This document shows positions 18,075-27,480 of a DNA stretch of 64,000 nt, piece by piece. The notes beneath the pieces are model-generated. The model did no database searches. It saw nothing but the letters and a program-made list of their open reading frames with translations, and was not told where the DNA came from. The stretch covers positions 310,001 through 374,000 of the forward strand of contig NC_012489.1 in NCBI RefSeq assembly GCF_000010305.1, given 5' to 3'. The position numbers were made by a program, and so were the translations under genes. Origin of the DNA: Gemmatimonas aurantiaca T-27. Its GTDB lineage: Bacteria; Gemmatimonadota; Gemmatimonadetes; Gemmatimonadales; Gemmatimonadaceae. Position 1 is the first letter of the stretch, and the number at the start of each line of letters is the position of its first letter.

Positions 18075-19157
18075 TCAGTGCGCGACGGTGCGGCGGCCAA
18101 GGACCGCGCGCCCGATGCGGCGCAACCAACCCGTTTGCACCAATGGTGCCGGCGGCGGGACTTCACCCAACACGCCGCGATACTTGCCGATCTCTTCGTC
18201 GGCGTAGGCCAACACACGCCCCACGTCGTCTGGGGACAGTGGCTCGAACGGCTTGAACTGGAACGGATGGCGCCGCGCCTCGTCGGCAAAGGCGTGAATG
18301 GCCGGGAACTCACGCGAGAGTTTGGGCATGAGTTCGAGCACACTGGCGAGCAGTTGTTTGGAGCTGGGTTGTTCGCCGAACGAATAGGCGAGGTACCGAT
18401 CCTGTGCGAGCCGCCAGAAGGCGTCGGTGGCTTCGTTGATGCTCACCGCATCGTATTCGAGTGCGATGCACATGAGACCCCACAGCACATGTTTCTCCCG
18501 TCCCGACATGTTGCGGGTGGGCGATTCGGGTGCCTTGTGCCAATGGCGCAGAAAACCCCGATCGAGGATGTAGCCCGTGGGGAATCCATGACGCCACATC
18601 CGGAGGTTGAACTCTGTCCATTCACCCCAGAACTGCCGACGCGGATTGAAGCCGCCGATATCGGCAAACAGGCGACGATACCCGGCCACCAGCATGCCCT
18701 GGACCGGCATGTAGCGAATGCGATCCACATCGACATAGGGCGTGGATTCCCGCGGCTTGAACCGTACGTCGGTGTCTTCTTCGTAAGACGGCAGACCCAC
18801 GATGCCCAACGGATGGGCGCGCAGCGTTTCTTCGATGCTGGAGAGCACATCGCCGTGCAGCGTGAGGTCGTCATCCACGAATGCGACCAGCGGTGTGCGG
18901 CACACGGCCAGTTGCACACGACGTCCACCACCGATGGTGGCATCCGTGGAATTCACGTACACGCGCACGGGCAACGTGGGAGCCAGCGCACGGATGCGTG
19001 CTTCGATCGCCAGCGGTTCTTCTTCCGAGGCGGCATTGTGCACGACAATCACTTCGAACGCCGGTGTTGCCGGCAGGGATGCCAGCGACTGCAGCAGACG
19101 TTCGAGGAATTCGATGCGTGACGGAATCGTGAGGATCGAGAAGGTCCAGCGTGGCAC
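18075..19157 (-). CDS. Family 2 glycosyltransferase
   Basis: 360 residues from GTG 19157, chosen because an AAGGA ribosome site lies 7 bases before it and the GT-A fold starts at once (PRWTFSILTIPSR). A longer form from ATG 19238 would overlap the upstream gene by 43 bases. The nucleotide-sugar site is visible: LVAFVDDDLTLHGD (DDD, metal binding), then GIVGLPSY and GGFNPRRQFWGEWTEFNLRMWRHGF, with an acceptor-side Glu-x-x-Glu region. Probably cytoplasmic or membrane-associated, using a nucleotide-diphosphate sugar; the acceptor is unknown. Downstream of a sugar-phosphatase-like gene in the nhaA group. Confidence 0.82.
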   Translation of the reverse strand: MPRWTFSILTIPSRIEFLERLLQSLASLPATPAFEVIVVHNAASEEEPLAIEARIRALAPTLPVRVYVNSTDATIGGGRRVQLAVCRTPLVAFVDDDLTLHGDVLSSIEETLRAHPLGIVGLPSYEEDTDVRFKPRESTPYVDVDRIRYMPVQGMLVAGYRRLFADIGGFNPRRQFWGEWTEFNLRMWRHGFPTGYILDRGFLRHWHKAPESPTRNMSGREKHVLWGLMCIALEYDAVSINEATDAFWRLAQDRYLAYSFGEQPSSKQLLASVLELMPKLSREFPAIHAFADEARRHPFQFKPFEPLSPDDVGRVLAYADEEIGKYRGVLGEVPPPAPLVQTGWLRRIGRAVLGRRTVAH

Positions 19158-19195
19158 TTCCAGTTCCTTGCGCGATGAGGCGCGCGCGGACTGCG

Positions 19196-20179
19196 TCACG
19201 TGGCGACCAAGTGCAAGCGATTCAGCATGTCGATCCATCCTCCAGGGCCTTCGGGACTGAGTACTACGGCGCCAGGCAGTGACGCGAGCGACTCATGCGG
19301 GCCTCTGTGCGGGTTACGTATCACGAAGCGCAGGTCCGCTTCAGCGAGCAACGAGATGTCGTTCTCCTCGTTGCCAACAGCGACAATCAGGGGTGGTACA
19401 CCATCCAGTCGGGCATTGTGCCGCAGCGCACGAAGCGCAGCACCTTTTCCGGAAGCGGCCGTGAGCGTGAGCCAGCGTCCACCGCGGCGCAGTTGCAGAG
19501 CCTGTCGCGCCGTGAAGTCATGTAGCGTGTTCAGCGCGTCCACGTCAAGGACTTCCGGATCGAGCAGAATGCTGTGATGACGCGCCGCGAGTGCACGACG
19601 CACGGATGCAGGTGTCCGGAATCCAAGCGATTTCCACTCGGCGGCGCCGAGGCGGCGCACATCCGCGTGCTGGAAAGCGCTGCAATCATTCATCATACGA
19701 TCCAATGCCGCGCTATCGACTGCAAATGATTGCAGAGCAAGTGTGCGACGCCCTGCGTTCGTGATTGCAGTCCACGCAGGATCATCCGTGACGTCGATGT
19801 GATCGTGTTGTTCCACACCAAACGGCACCGCGCCACGTCGTCCCACATCGACACCAAGCAAGGCACCGTCTTCGGCGATACACGGTCCGTATAGTCCCAG
19901 CGCACGCTGTAGCACGGTGAGCTCACGCATCGTACGACTCGAGGCCAGCGCAACGAGTACCGGAGCGCCGCGTGCGGCGGCGAGTGCGGCGAGCAGTGCC
20001 CGCAGTGCGACGGGCGTGCAAGGCAGTTGTCCACGCTCGTCGATGAGCGTGCCATCGACATCGCTCACAATGAGCAGCGGGGCTCGCGATGTGTGCGGTG
20101 ATGTGTGCGGTGATGCGGGTGATTGTGCGTGTGTGGACGGTGTGTGAGGTGGTGGCATGGTGGTCGGTGCTGGGGTCAT
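19196..20179 (-). CDS. HAD-superfamily (Cof/MPGP-like, class IIB) phosphatase
   Basis: 327 residues from ATG 20179, overlapping the nhaA stop (ATGA). HAD motifs are present: motif I SDVDGTLID (nucleophile Asp), motif II region LVALASSR, a Lys in TAASGKGAALRAL, and motif IV GNEENDISLLAEADLRFVI. The arrangement and the mid-protein cap fit class IIB enzymes such as mannosyl-3-phosphoglycerate phosphatase. With the following glycosyltransferase it could form a two-step synthase/phosphatase route to a glycosylated solute, but that is speculation. The first 33 residues are Pro/Thr/His-rich and look disordered. Confidence 0.78.
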   Translation of the reverse strand: MTPAPTTMPPPHTPSTHAQSPASPHTSPHTSRAPLLIVSDVDGTLIDERGQLPCTPVALRALLAALAAARGAPVLVALASSRTMRELTVLQRALGLYGPCIAEDGALLGVDVGRRGAVPFGVEQHDHIDVTDDPAWTAITNAGRRTLALQSFAVDSAALDRMMNDCSAFQHADVRRLGAAEWKSLGFRTPASVRRALAARHHSILLDPEVLDVDALNTLHDFTARQALQLRRGGRWLTLTAASGKGAALRALRHNARLDGVPPLIVAVGNEENDISLLAEADLRFVIRNPHRGPHESLASLPGAVVLSPEGPGGWIDMLNRLHLVAT

Positions 20180-21348
20180 GTGAACTCGGGTGTGGTCGGG
20201 CGTGCTGGGGGCCGCGCGCCCAGTATCAGTAGGGCGGCGCCGAGTGCGCCTGCGCACAGTGATCCGCTCAACACGCCGAGCTTGGCCGCATCGAGGTGTG
20301 CGCTGGTGCCGAAGGCCAGGGCGGCCACGAACAGGGACATCGTGAAGCCAATGCCGCCGAGCAGTGATACCCCGATGAGCCCCAACCAGGTCGCCCCTGT
20401 GGGTAGTGAGGCCCATCGCATGCGCACCGCGATCCATGCGGCGCCGGCGATGCCAATCGGCTTGCCGATGAGCAGTCCGGCAGCGGTTGCCACAGCCGCC
20501 GTGCTGGCCATGAGTGCCCCCAGATCGTGCGGCAGGGCCACACCGGCGTTGGCCAGCGCGAAGAGGGGCACCACGCCGTAACTCACCGGGAACTGCAGGG
20601 CGTGTTCGAGCGTCTGCTCCACGCTGCTGTTGCCCCGTGCGGGAATGGTGAAGGCCAGCAACACACCGGCGATACTGGCGTGCACACCCGACTTGTACAC
20701 CGCGACCCACAGGAGCAGGCCCAATGCGATGTAGGGCCACGGGCTGCGTACACCGCGTTTGTTGCAGACGAGCAGAAGCCCCACGAGAGCCAGGACGGCC
20801 GCGAGGGCGCCTATCGCGATGTGCGAGGTGTAAAACAGGCCGATGACGAGCACCGCACCGATATCGTCGGCGATGGCGAGTGCGGCGAGAAAAATGCGCA
20901 GTCCGGCGGGCACACGATCGCCGAGCAGGGCCATGACACCGAGCGCAAACGCGATGTCGGTGGCCATGGGGATGCCCCATCCGCGCGCGGCGGGCGACCC
21001 GACAGCGATCGCGGTGTAGATCGCCGCCGGTACCAGCATGCCACCGATCGCGCCCACGATCGGCAGGGCGGCCTGTCGGACAGACGCCAGTGCACCGTCC
21101 TGCAACTCGTGTTTGATCTCGAGGCCGACCATGAGAAAAAACAGCGCCATCAACGCGTCGTTGATGACGTGATGCAGCGACATGCCCCCGATGGGCAGTT
21201 CCCAGAGCGCGTGATAGGAGTCACGCGCATCCGAGTTGGCCCAGATCATGGCCACGATGGTGGCGGCGAGCAGGAGCAGGCCGCTCAGGGACTGGCTGGG
21301 CTTGAGCGGTGCGGCCGAGATCAGCCCGTCGTGTGAGTCTGCGTTCAT
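20176..21348 (-). CDS. nhaA: Na+/H+ antiporter NhaA
   Basis: 390 residues from ATG 21348; an upstream frame reaches 21567 but is the untranslated leader. NhaA exports Na+ or Li+ in exchange for protons at the inner membrane. Family hallmarks are seen: HHVINDALMALFFLMVGLEIKHE, GGMLVPAAIYTAI, WGIPMATDIAFALGVMALLGDRVP with the catalytic double-Asp region FLAALAIADDIGAVLVI, and VPLFALANAGV. Eleven or twelve membrane segments can be traced. It heads a minus-strand group with a phosphatase and a glycosyltransferase. A structured leader at 21373-21484 suggests control by a cation-sensing RNA. Confidence 0.95.
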   Translation of the reverse strand: MNADSHDGLISAAPLKPSQSLSGLLLLAATIVAMIWANSDARDSYHALWELPIGGMSLHHVINDALMALFFLMVGLEIKHELQDGALASVRQAALPIVGAIGGMLVPAAIYTAIAVGSPAARGWGIPMATDIAFALGVMALLGDRVPAGLRIFLAALAIADDIGAVLVIGLFYTSHIAIGALAAVLALVGLLLVCNKRGVRSPWPYIALGLLLWVAVYKSGVHASIAGVLLAFTIPARGNSSVEQTLEHALQFPVSYGVVPLFALANAGVALPHDLGALMASTAAVATAAGLLIGKPIGIAGAAWIAVRMRWASLPTGATWLGLIGVSLLGGIGFTMSLFVAALAFGTSAHLDAAKLGVLSGSLCAGALGAALLILGARPPARPTTPEFT

Positions 21349-21359
21349 CGCTGTGGTCG

Positions 21360-21490
21360 TCGTCCGATCGGTGTTACACTCACGGCCACGGCCGCGAGGC
21401 CGTGGCGAGATTCCCTGCGGGGCGCCACTATGAAGCCCCACCATCGCAAGGTAACGTGAGGCTCGCAGGCCGTCCCGCACGGACCCCCGA
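21360..21490 (-). ncRNA. Structured leader RNA upstream of nhaA; candidate cation (Li+/Na+) riboswitch
   Basis: On the minus strand several nested stems can be drawn. P1 is CCTGCG (21464-21469) with CGCAGG (21414-21419). Inside it P2 is GCCTCAC (21456-21462) with GTGGGGC (21435-21441), closing a 14-base loop. P3 is a near-perfect GC hairpin with a TCGC loop at 21385-21406. The P2 loop (GTTAC, 21451-21455) can pair with GTAAC at 21373-21377, about 25 bases before the start codon, forming a pseudoknot. A small hairpin precedes at 21472-21484. NhaA genes in several phyla carry Li+-sensing leaders (the nhaA-I/nhaA-II motifs). I cannot confirm the consensus match here. Confidence 0.5.
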
Positions 21491-21566
21491 TTCCCGGATG
21501 TGGTACGATAGAGACAGCCATCGTGTTGTCCTGCTGTCGTTTCCGCCTGTATCGCCCCAGTCAGCA

Positions 21567-23114
21567 ATGCCTCTTTCGCTCCGATCCCGTCGTCTCTGGA
21601 TCATCCCGCTGATTGCGGGGGGATTGGCTGCGGCGTTTGTCGGTGGTGTGTGGTTCGAGCAGAAGCGGGCCGCGGCCCGGGATGAGTGGTCCGAAGCACG
21701 TCTGCTGTCGCAAGCCATCGACTCGGTGCGCGTGAATGCCCTCGATTCCCTGCCCAGTGATGAACTGATCCGGCGCGCGGTGGCGGGCATGCTGCGGGAG
21801 TTGCACGACCCGTACGCCGCGCTGCTGCGGGGGGACGGTGTGCAGCGGTATCGGGGCACCTTGCAGGGCGAGGTGCGTGGACTGGGTCTGTCGCTGCGTG
21901 GGCAGAAGGACGGTGCCAGCGTGGTGCGCGTGGCGCGTGGATCGCCGGCTCACGCCGCCGGGCTCCGTGCCGGCGATCGCATCCTGATGGTGGACAGCGT
22001 GCCGGTGCGTGATGGGTGGGGCAAGCAGCGCGACAGCACGGAAGATGCGCCGTCCAGTCATGTGTTGACGGTGTGGCGTGCACCGATGGGAGACACCTCC
22101 ACCGTCACCGTGCAGCGCACCACGTGGCATATGTCGGCGGTGGCCGAACAGGGCTTGCTGGCGGATTCGGTGGGATATGTGCGGGTGTCCACGATGACCG
22201 CGCGATCGGCCGCAGAGCTCGAGGACGCGGTGGAATCGCTGGTGTCACGCGGCGCGAAGTCCCTGGTGCTGGACCTGCGGGGCAATGGTGGCGGCTTGTT
22301 CGAAGAAGGGGTGAAGGCGGCGGGACTGTTTCTGCCACGCGGGGCGGTGGTGTCATCGTTGGCCGGTCGTGGTGGCACGGAGCCGCAGCCCCATCGGGCC
22401 CCCACGTCGCGCTGGCCCACGATGCCGCTCACCGTGTTGGTGGATGCGGGGACGGCGAGCGCGGCCGAAGTCACGGCGGCAGCGCTGCGTGACTACGGTC
22501 GGGCGCTGCTGATCGGTGCGCCCACCTACGGGAAGGGCGTCGTGCAGCGCGTGGTCACGCTGTCGAAAGAGCTGTCGCTGCGACTCACCACCGCACGCTG
22601 GCTCACGCCCAACGGAGAAGCGCTGGTGCGGCGGGAAGGCACCGGTGCGGCCGCGCGCGGTGGCATCGAGCCCGATGTGCTGCTCGATGACGCGGTGCGT
22701 CGTGACTGGTCGGCGGCGCCTCCCGGGTGGACGGCGGCATCGTCGGCGCTCGTGAACCGCCTCGCCGATTCGTTGGCCATGCACGCCTTGCGCGAATCGT
22801 GGGCGATTTCGCCGCTGGCGGTGCTCGAGGCGCGCATGCGGGTCTCGCTGGCGCAGATGGTGCCGCGCGAAGTCTCCGATCCGATCGCCCGCACGGAATG
22901 GGTGACGGTGGGGACACGCATGGCGGTGCTGCGCGTGTTCGAAGTGGAGCAGGCCGACGAACAGATGCTGCGCTATGCAGTGCGGAGTGATGCGGCGCTG
23001 CGTGCCGGACTCGATGTGCTGACACCGGGCGTGGAAGTCTCGCACGTGGTGCCGGCCCTGTTGCCGGTCACACTGCCGTCGGTGCTGGGACGGCGTGTCA
23101 TCGAGGTCCCGTGA
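21567..23114 (+). CDS. S41-family carboxyl-terminal processing protease with PDZ domain
   Basis: 515 residues from ATG 21567; an upstream frame runs through the divergent nhaA leader. A single N-terminal membrane anchor (LWIIPLIAGGLAAAFVGGVWF) places the rest in the periplasm. Residues about 95-180 form the PDZ domain (VRGLGLSLRG ... GLRAGDRILMVDSVPV). The protease core follows: VGYVRVSTM, KSLVLDLRGNGGGLFEEGV, the catalytic Ser in DAGTASAAEV and the Lys in PTYGKGVVQ. Such enzymes trim periplasmic proteins from the C-terminus. First gene of a plus-strand run; it overlaps the next gene by four bases. Confidence 0.9.
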   Translation: MPLSLRSRRLWIIPLIAGGLAAAFVGGVWFEQKRAAARDEWSEARLLSQAIDSVRVNALDSLPSDELIRRAVAGMLRELHDPYAALLRGDGVQRYRGTLQGEVRGLGLSLRGQKDGASVVRVARGSPAHAAGLRAGDRILMVDSVPVRDGWGKQRDSTEDAPSSHVLTVWRAPMGDTSTVTVQRTTWHMSAVAEQGLLADSVGYVRVSTMTARSAAELEDAVESLVSRGAKSLVLDLRGNGGGLFEEGVKAAGLFLPRGAVVSSLAGRGGTEPQPHRAPTSRWPTMPLTVLVDAGTASAAEVTAAALRDYGRALLIGAPTYGKGVVQRVVTLSKELSLRLTTARWLTPNGEALVRREGTGAAARGGIEPDVLLDDAVRRDWSAAPPGWTAASSALVNRLADSLAMHALRESWAISPLAVLEARMRVSLAQMVPREVSDPIARTEWVTVGTRMAVLRVFEVEQADEQMLRYAVRSDAALRAGLDVLTPGVEVSHVVPALLPVTLPSVLGRRVIEVP

Positions 23115-23707
23115 GACGTCGCCGATGCCCCGTGGTGACACGGGCGCTCCCGTTGCTGCTGCTCGGCGTGGTGCGCCCGATCAGCGCGCAGACGGTGCGT
23201 ACGACCCCTGCCGCGAGTTCCACGGCAACTCCGGTTGCCGTTCCCGCCGTGCAGCGAACCAGGCCGGTCGTGGCGACCGTGGACCCGCTGGATGCGTGGG
23301 TGGTGACGCGCTTCCGAGGGGCGCACTTGTTGGTGGACAGTGCGGTCACGTTGACGTCGCTGGCTTCTCTGGCGTCCAATGGTCCGCTGCCACGCGTGGA
23401 GAGTGCACGGGCCGGTCGTGACAGCGATACGCTGCTGGCCGTGCACTTCAGCGCACGACGGGATGCGCCGATGATGCAGATCCTGTCGCGGGCGCGCCTG
23501 GTGGGTGCCAACGGCACCATCGTGCCGGTCACCGTGCGGGTGCTGCAGCGCCGTCTCTTCCGTGCGCCCCGCGTACCGGCCGCCAAAGTGGATGTGGAGA
23601 GCCAATGGCGATACGGATGGGCCTATCTTGTGGTCCTGCCCCACGACAACGATCGACCGGCTGGGCGCTATCGCAGTTGGCTGCTGCTGCCCACCACATC
23701 ACCCTGA
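23111..23707 (+). CDS. Hypothetical exported protein
   Basis: 198 residues from GTG 23111 (GTGA overlap with the protease stop). A signal peptide is likely (ALPLLLLGVVRPISAQ), with mature protein starting near residue 27. The rest is Arg/Val-rich with predicted beta strands (HLLVDSAVTLTSLASLAS, GTIVPVTVRVLQRRLF, WAYLVVLPHD) and no known motif. Coupling to the protease suggests a shared periplasmic role, for example as partner or substrate. No family recognised. Confidence 0.65.
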   Translation: MRRRRCPVVTRALPLLLLGVVRPISAQTVRTTPAASSTATPVAVPAVQRTRPVVATVDPLDAWVVTRFRGAHLLVDSAVTLTSLASLASNGPLPRVESARAGRDSDTLLAVHFSARRDAPMMQILSRARLVGANGTIVPVTVRVLQRRLFRAPRVPAAKVDVESQWRYGWAYLVVLPHDNDRPAGRYRSWLLLPTTSP

Positions 23708-23756
23708 ATCCGCGTTCGCCGAGTCCTTCGGTCCTGTGAATTCCTTTCCCTCGAGC

Positions 23757-25895
23757 ATGCGCCGCGCCGCTGTGCTGCTGTGTAGTGTGGTCTTGTCGCT
23801 GTCCACACGGCCCGTGTCGGCGCAACCGAATACCGGTGCGTGGCGCAATGCATCGGCTGATTCGCTGGTGGAGCGGGCCATCGCGCGCCGTGGTCTGCAG
23901 TTGGCCGACAGCACACTGCTGTCATACCAGGCGGACGCCCATGGTTTCCTCGCCTTCCTGGCGCAACTGGGCGAAGGCACGATCATCCCTCCCAAGGTGG
24001 TGCAGAGCGAAGAGCTGGCGCTCACTATCGCCTGGTGGCAGCCGGGCCGTAGCGCGCAGCGTCTCGTAGGGCGCCGCGATACCACGCTGCTGCCGGCCCG
24101 CGTTGGCTACTATCGCGATCGCTACGGCGTCGTGCTCGACAATCTGCCCGATCGCATCCGTCTCGGTGACGGACAGGATGTGCGCGATGTGCCACACCCA
24201 CTCGGCGCCAGTGCTCTTTCGCAGTACGAATATGCCATGGGCGATCCGTTGCGCATCCGCATTCCGGGGCGCGAGATCCTGGTCGACGAAGTGAAGTTTC
24301 GTCCACGTGACGCTGCCACACCGGCGGCGATCGGATCGGTGTATCTCGATCGCGAGACCGCCGCGGTGGTGCGGTTGTCGATGACATTCACGCGTGCCGC
24401 GATCATCGACAAACGCATCGAGACCTTGGTGGTGACGCTCGAAAATGGGCTGGTACGCGAGCGCTACTGGTTGCCACGCAAGCAGGAGGTGGAGGTGTCG
24501 CGCGGCAGTACCTGGTTCGATATCCCGGCGCGTGGCATCGTGCGTGGCCGATGGCAGATCTCGAACTACACCGTGAACGAGCAGATCTCGGCACCGACGA
24601 TGGCGTTGCCGCGCTGGAGTTCGGTGTCGCGTGACAGTCTCAAGGCCCATCCGTTCGAGGATCGTGTCATCGATGCGCTGCCGCCGGAGATCCAGATCGC
24701 GAGCAGTGAGGATGTGGTACGCGCCCGTGTGCAGGCGGAAGCGGCGGTGCGGTCGGCGATGCTGGCACGGCCAGCCACGGCATCGGTGACGGGGCGCGGT
24801 GTGAGTGATCTGGCGCGGTTCAATCGTGCGGAAGGTTTGGCGTTGGGTTTGGGTGGCGCGCATCGCACGGGCAATGGTGTGCAGTTGGGCGCACGCGCGC
24901 GGTATGGTTTCTCCGATCGGGAGGTGAAGGGGCACGTTTCCATCGGACCGGCGCCGGCGTTTGGGCGCACGCCCACTTTCCAACTGTTCGTGGAGCGCGA
25001 CTACCGCGATCTCGCGTTCGCCGAACGGGCCGGTGTCACCAACTCGCTGGCGTCGTTGCTGTTTGGCAGCGACTACACGCAGCCGGTGGACACACGCGCG
25101 GCCGGCATCATCTGGCGGCGTGCGCCAAACAGTGCGTTCAGTTGGCGCCTTGCCGCGGAGCAGGATCGGCCGACGACGGTACGCGCCACAGCGGTGTCCC
25201 GGGAGTTCGCGCCAACGCTTGGTGCGTGGCGCTTGAATGGTGCACGTGCCGAAGTGCAGGGCACCGGCGGGTGGGTGCCCTCGGAGCCGGGAGCCACACG
25301 CGGCCTGTGGATGCTGTCGGCCAGCGCTGGCGCGTACGAAGGTCGGATCAGCGTACTCGACGGCATCGCGGTGCGGCCGGAGTCGCTCATTCTCCTCGCA
25401 TCGGAAACCCGCCGCGTGACGCCGGTCGTGGCCCGCGCGCAGGGATTGTTGCAGCTCACGCGCGGCATCGGTGGCGATCGTTCGCTGTTTCTGCAGACCT
25501 ATGGTGGCGTGGCCGGTGGCCACGACCTGCCGCCGCAGTGGTTGGTGTTTGCCGGTGGTCCGTGGACAGGGCCGGGGTATGACGCGCAGCAGTTCGGTGC
25601 ACGGGCGCTGGTGTCGCAGCGTGTGGAGTTTCGGACACCGGTACCGGCACCGGGCATCCCGCTGGGACGCTTCGGCAAGTCTCCTTCGCACGTCACACTG
25701 GCCCCGTTCGTGCAGGTGCTGGCCACGGCATCGGGCACGGCACAGCGTCGCACCGTGTCGGGGCTGTATCCGTCGGCCGGTGTGGGCATGCTGTTCTTCT
25801 ACGATCTGCTGCGCGCCGATGTCGGACGTGGGCTGCGTGATGGGCATTGGCGCTTCTCGATCGATATCGATCGGAGCTTCTGGGGCATCCTGTAG
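23757..25895 (+). CDS. Outer-membrane protein: LolA/outer-membrane-like N-domain with C-terminal beta-barrel
   Basis: 712 residues from ATG 23757 with a clear signal peptide (AVLLCSVVLSLSTRPVSAQ). GTG 23736 is an in-frame alternative. Residues 30-330 look like a soluble lipoprotein-carrier or sigmaE-regulatory-like domain (LSYQADAHGFLAFL, VDEVKFRPRD, YWLPRKQEVEVSRG). From about residue 370 alternating polar/hydrophobic strands dominate (LGLGGAHRTGNGVQLGARARYGF), and the protein ends in the barrel-like FSIDIDRSFWGIL. Probably inserted in the outer membrane; role unknown. Its stop overlaps the GTG of the methyltransferase by one base. Confidence 0.7.
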   Translation: MRRAAVLLCSVVLSLSTRPVSAQPNTGAWRNASADSLVERAIARRGLQLADSTLLSYQADAHGFLAFLAQLGEGTIIPPKVVQSEELALTIAWWQPGRSAQRLVGRRDTTLLPARVGYYRDRYGVVLDNLPDRIRLGDGQDVRDVPHPLGASALSQYEYAMGDPLRIRIPGREILVDEVKFRPRDAATPAAIGSVYLDRETAAVVRLSMTFTRAAIIDKRIETLVVTLENGLVRERYWLPRKQEVEVSRGSTWFDIPARGIVRGRWQISNYTVNEQISAPTMALPRWSSVSRDSLKAHPFEDRVIDALPPEIQIASSEDVVRARVQAEAAVRSAMLARPATASVTGRGVSDLARFNRAEGLALGLGGAHRTGNGVQLGARARYGFSDREVKGHVSIGPAPAFGRTPTFQLFVERDYRDLAFAERAGVTNSLASLLFGSDYTQPVDTRAAGIIWRRAPNSAFSWRLAAEQDRPTTVRATAVSREFAPTLGAWRLNGARAEVQGTGGWVPSEPGATRGLWMLSASAGAYEGRISVLDGIAVRPESLILLASETRRVTPVVARAQGLLQLTRGIGGDRSLFLQTYGGVAGGHDLPPQWLVFAGGPWTGPGYDAQQFGARALVSQRVEFRTPVPAPGIPLGRFGKSPSHVTLAPFVQVLATASGTAQRRTVSGLYPSAGVGMLFFYDLLRADVGRGLRDGHWRFSIDIDRSFWGIL

Positions 25896-26497
25896 TGGAC
25901 GAAGCCAAGCGCTACGATCAGGCGTACTTCGACAAGTGGTACCGCCATCCCAAGCATCGCGTGAAATCGCCGGCCGAGTTGGCACGCCAGGTGGCGTTTG
26001 TGCTGGGCACGGCGGAATTCGTGTTGGGTCGACCGGTGCGGTCGGTGCTCGATGTGGGATGTGGGGAGGGGCAGTGGCGTGCCGCACTGCGTGCGCATCG
26101 TCCGCGGTTGCACTATGACGGGGTCGATCCGAGCGCCTATGCCGTCGAACGGTACGGCGCGCGCCGCAACCTGCATCTTGGCGGCATCGAATCGTTGGAT
26201 GGTCTCGCCCTGCGCGATCAGTACGATCTGGTGGTATGCTGTGGCATGCTCAACTACCTCTCCACCGCACAGCTCACCGATGGGCTGTCGCAAGTGGCAC
26301 GGCGAGTGGGTGGTGTGGCGTATCTCGAGTTGTTCACGCGCGAAGATCGTTTTGAAGGGGACACCGAATGGCCCACGCCGAAACCCGCGCGGTGGTATCG
26401 CGATGCCATGCAGGCGGCTGGGCTGACGGCGATCGGGATGCAGTGTTATGTGTTGACACGGGATGTCGATCGTGTGTCGTTGCTCGAGCGGTCGTGA
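25895..26497 (+). CDS. SAM-dependent class I methyltransferase
   Basis: 200 residues from GTG 25895, which shares the last base of the upstream stop. The SAM-binding glycine-rich motif I is SVLDVGCGEGQW (residues about 48-60), the acidic loop is YDGVDPSAYAVERY, and motif IV is YDLVVCCGMLNYL. The C-terminal EWPTPKPARWYRDAMQAAGL helix follows. Small-molecule methyltransferases have this layout; the substrate is not evident. Part of the tightly spaced plus-strand run. Confidence 0.85.
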   Translation: MDEAKRYDQAYFDKWYRHPKHRVKSPAELARQVAFVLGTAEFVLGRPVRSVLDVGCGEGQWRAALRAHRPRLHYDGVDPSAYAVERYGARRNLHLGGIESLDGLALRDQYDLVVCCGMLNYLSTAQLTDGLSQVARRVGGVAYLELFTREDRFEGDTEWPTPKPARWYRDAMQAAGLTAIGMQCYVLTRDVDRVSLLERS

Positions 26498-26501
26498 TTC
26501 C

Positions 26502-27413
26502 GTGATTCACTCTCTTCCTCACGCCATAACGTCGGATGTATCTGTGAGCGCACCGGCAGCACTCTCCAATTGGCGCGACTTTCTGGTGAGTCTGCGTGAA
26601 GAACGCACTCGATGTGATGCACCGCGGCCGTTGCGGGCGATGGCCGAGGAGTTTGCGTTGCGGGCGCTGGCGTTGCTGTTCCCGCAGTTTGCCCACCCGT
26701 CGCGATTGGGAGCCGATGGGGTGGACGACGAGGCTTCACACCTCGAGGCCTTGCTGCGGGCGGCGATCACCCCGCTGATGCCCGATGCGGAGTCGGTGGT
26801 GGCGGAGATTCTCGATCGGTTGCCGGCCGTGCATGCCATGCTCATGGAGGATGCGCGCACCATCACCGCCGGCGACCCGGCAGCCGGCAGTATCGAGGAA
26901 GTGATCATCTCGTATCCAGGTTTCCTGGCGACGGCGGTACATCGCCTGTCACACGAGTTGTATCTGCGCGACGTGCCGCTGTTTCCGCGGGTGTTATCGG
27001 AGTGGGCGCATCGCGAGACCGGTATCGACATCCATCCGGGTGCCCGAATCGGCGCCGCGTTTGCCATCGATCATGGTACCGGTGTGGTGATTGGTGAAAC
27101 GAGCGAGATCGGTGATCGGGTGCGTATCTATCAGGGCGTGACGCTGGGGGCGCTGGCGGTCAGCAAGAAGCTGCAGAATCGCAAGCGACACCCCACCATC
27201 GGCAACGATGTCGTGATCTACGCCAACGCCACCATCCTGGGCGGCACCACACATGTGGGGGATCATTCGGTGATCGGCGGCAACGTGTGGCTCACGTCGT
27301 CGGTGCCGGAGCGTTCGGTGGTGCAGTTCACGAGTCGGGTGGAGCCGCGTCCGGCACCGGATGCCGACGGCAACGACGACGGCAACGACGACGGCATCGA
27401 GTTTCACATTTAG
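26502..27413 (+). CDS. cysE: Serine O-acetyltransferase (EpsC/CysE type)
   Basis: About 303 residues from GTG 26502; GTG 26544 is also possible and the start is uncertain. It acetylates L-serine, the first step of cysteine synthesis, and is followed by cysteine synthase. The alpha-helical N-domain ends in [18 protein letters not shown]. The left-handed hexapeptide-repeat domain then carries [46 protein letters not shown] (acetyl-CoA site) and [19 protein letters not shown]. The C-terminus has a short Asp/Asn/Gly repeat ([10 protein letters not shown]). It is of the longer EpsC type rather than the E. coli CysE length. Confidence 0.88.
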   Translation: MIHSLPHAITSDVSVSAPAALSNWRDFLVSLREERTRCDAPRPLRAMAEEFALRALALLFPQFAHPSRLGADGVDDEASHLEALLRAAITPLMPDAESVVAEILDRLPAVHAMLMEDARTITAGDPAAGSIEEVIISYPGFLATAVHRLSHELYLRDVPLFPRVLSEWAHRETGIDIHPGARIGAAFAIDHGTGVVIGETSEIGDRVRIYQGVTLGALAVSKKLQNRKRHPTIGNDVVIYANATILGGTTHVGDHSVIGGNVWLTSSVPERSVVQFTSRVEPRPAPDADGNDDGNDDGIEFHI

Positions 27414-27480
27414 CAGTTCACGCTGGAACTGGTTGGGTGCGATGTGCCCAGTCGGACTCTTGTCACCGCGCACTTCACGC

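Noticed and set aside
19158-19238. ATG 19238 as the glycosyltransferase start
   Set aside because: It lies inside the upstream phosphatase gene by 43 bases and lacks a ribosome site, whereas GTG 19157 has AAGGA at a good distance.
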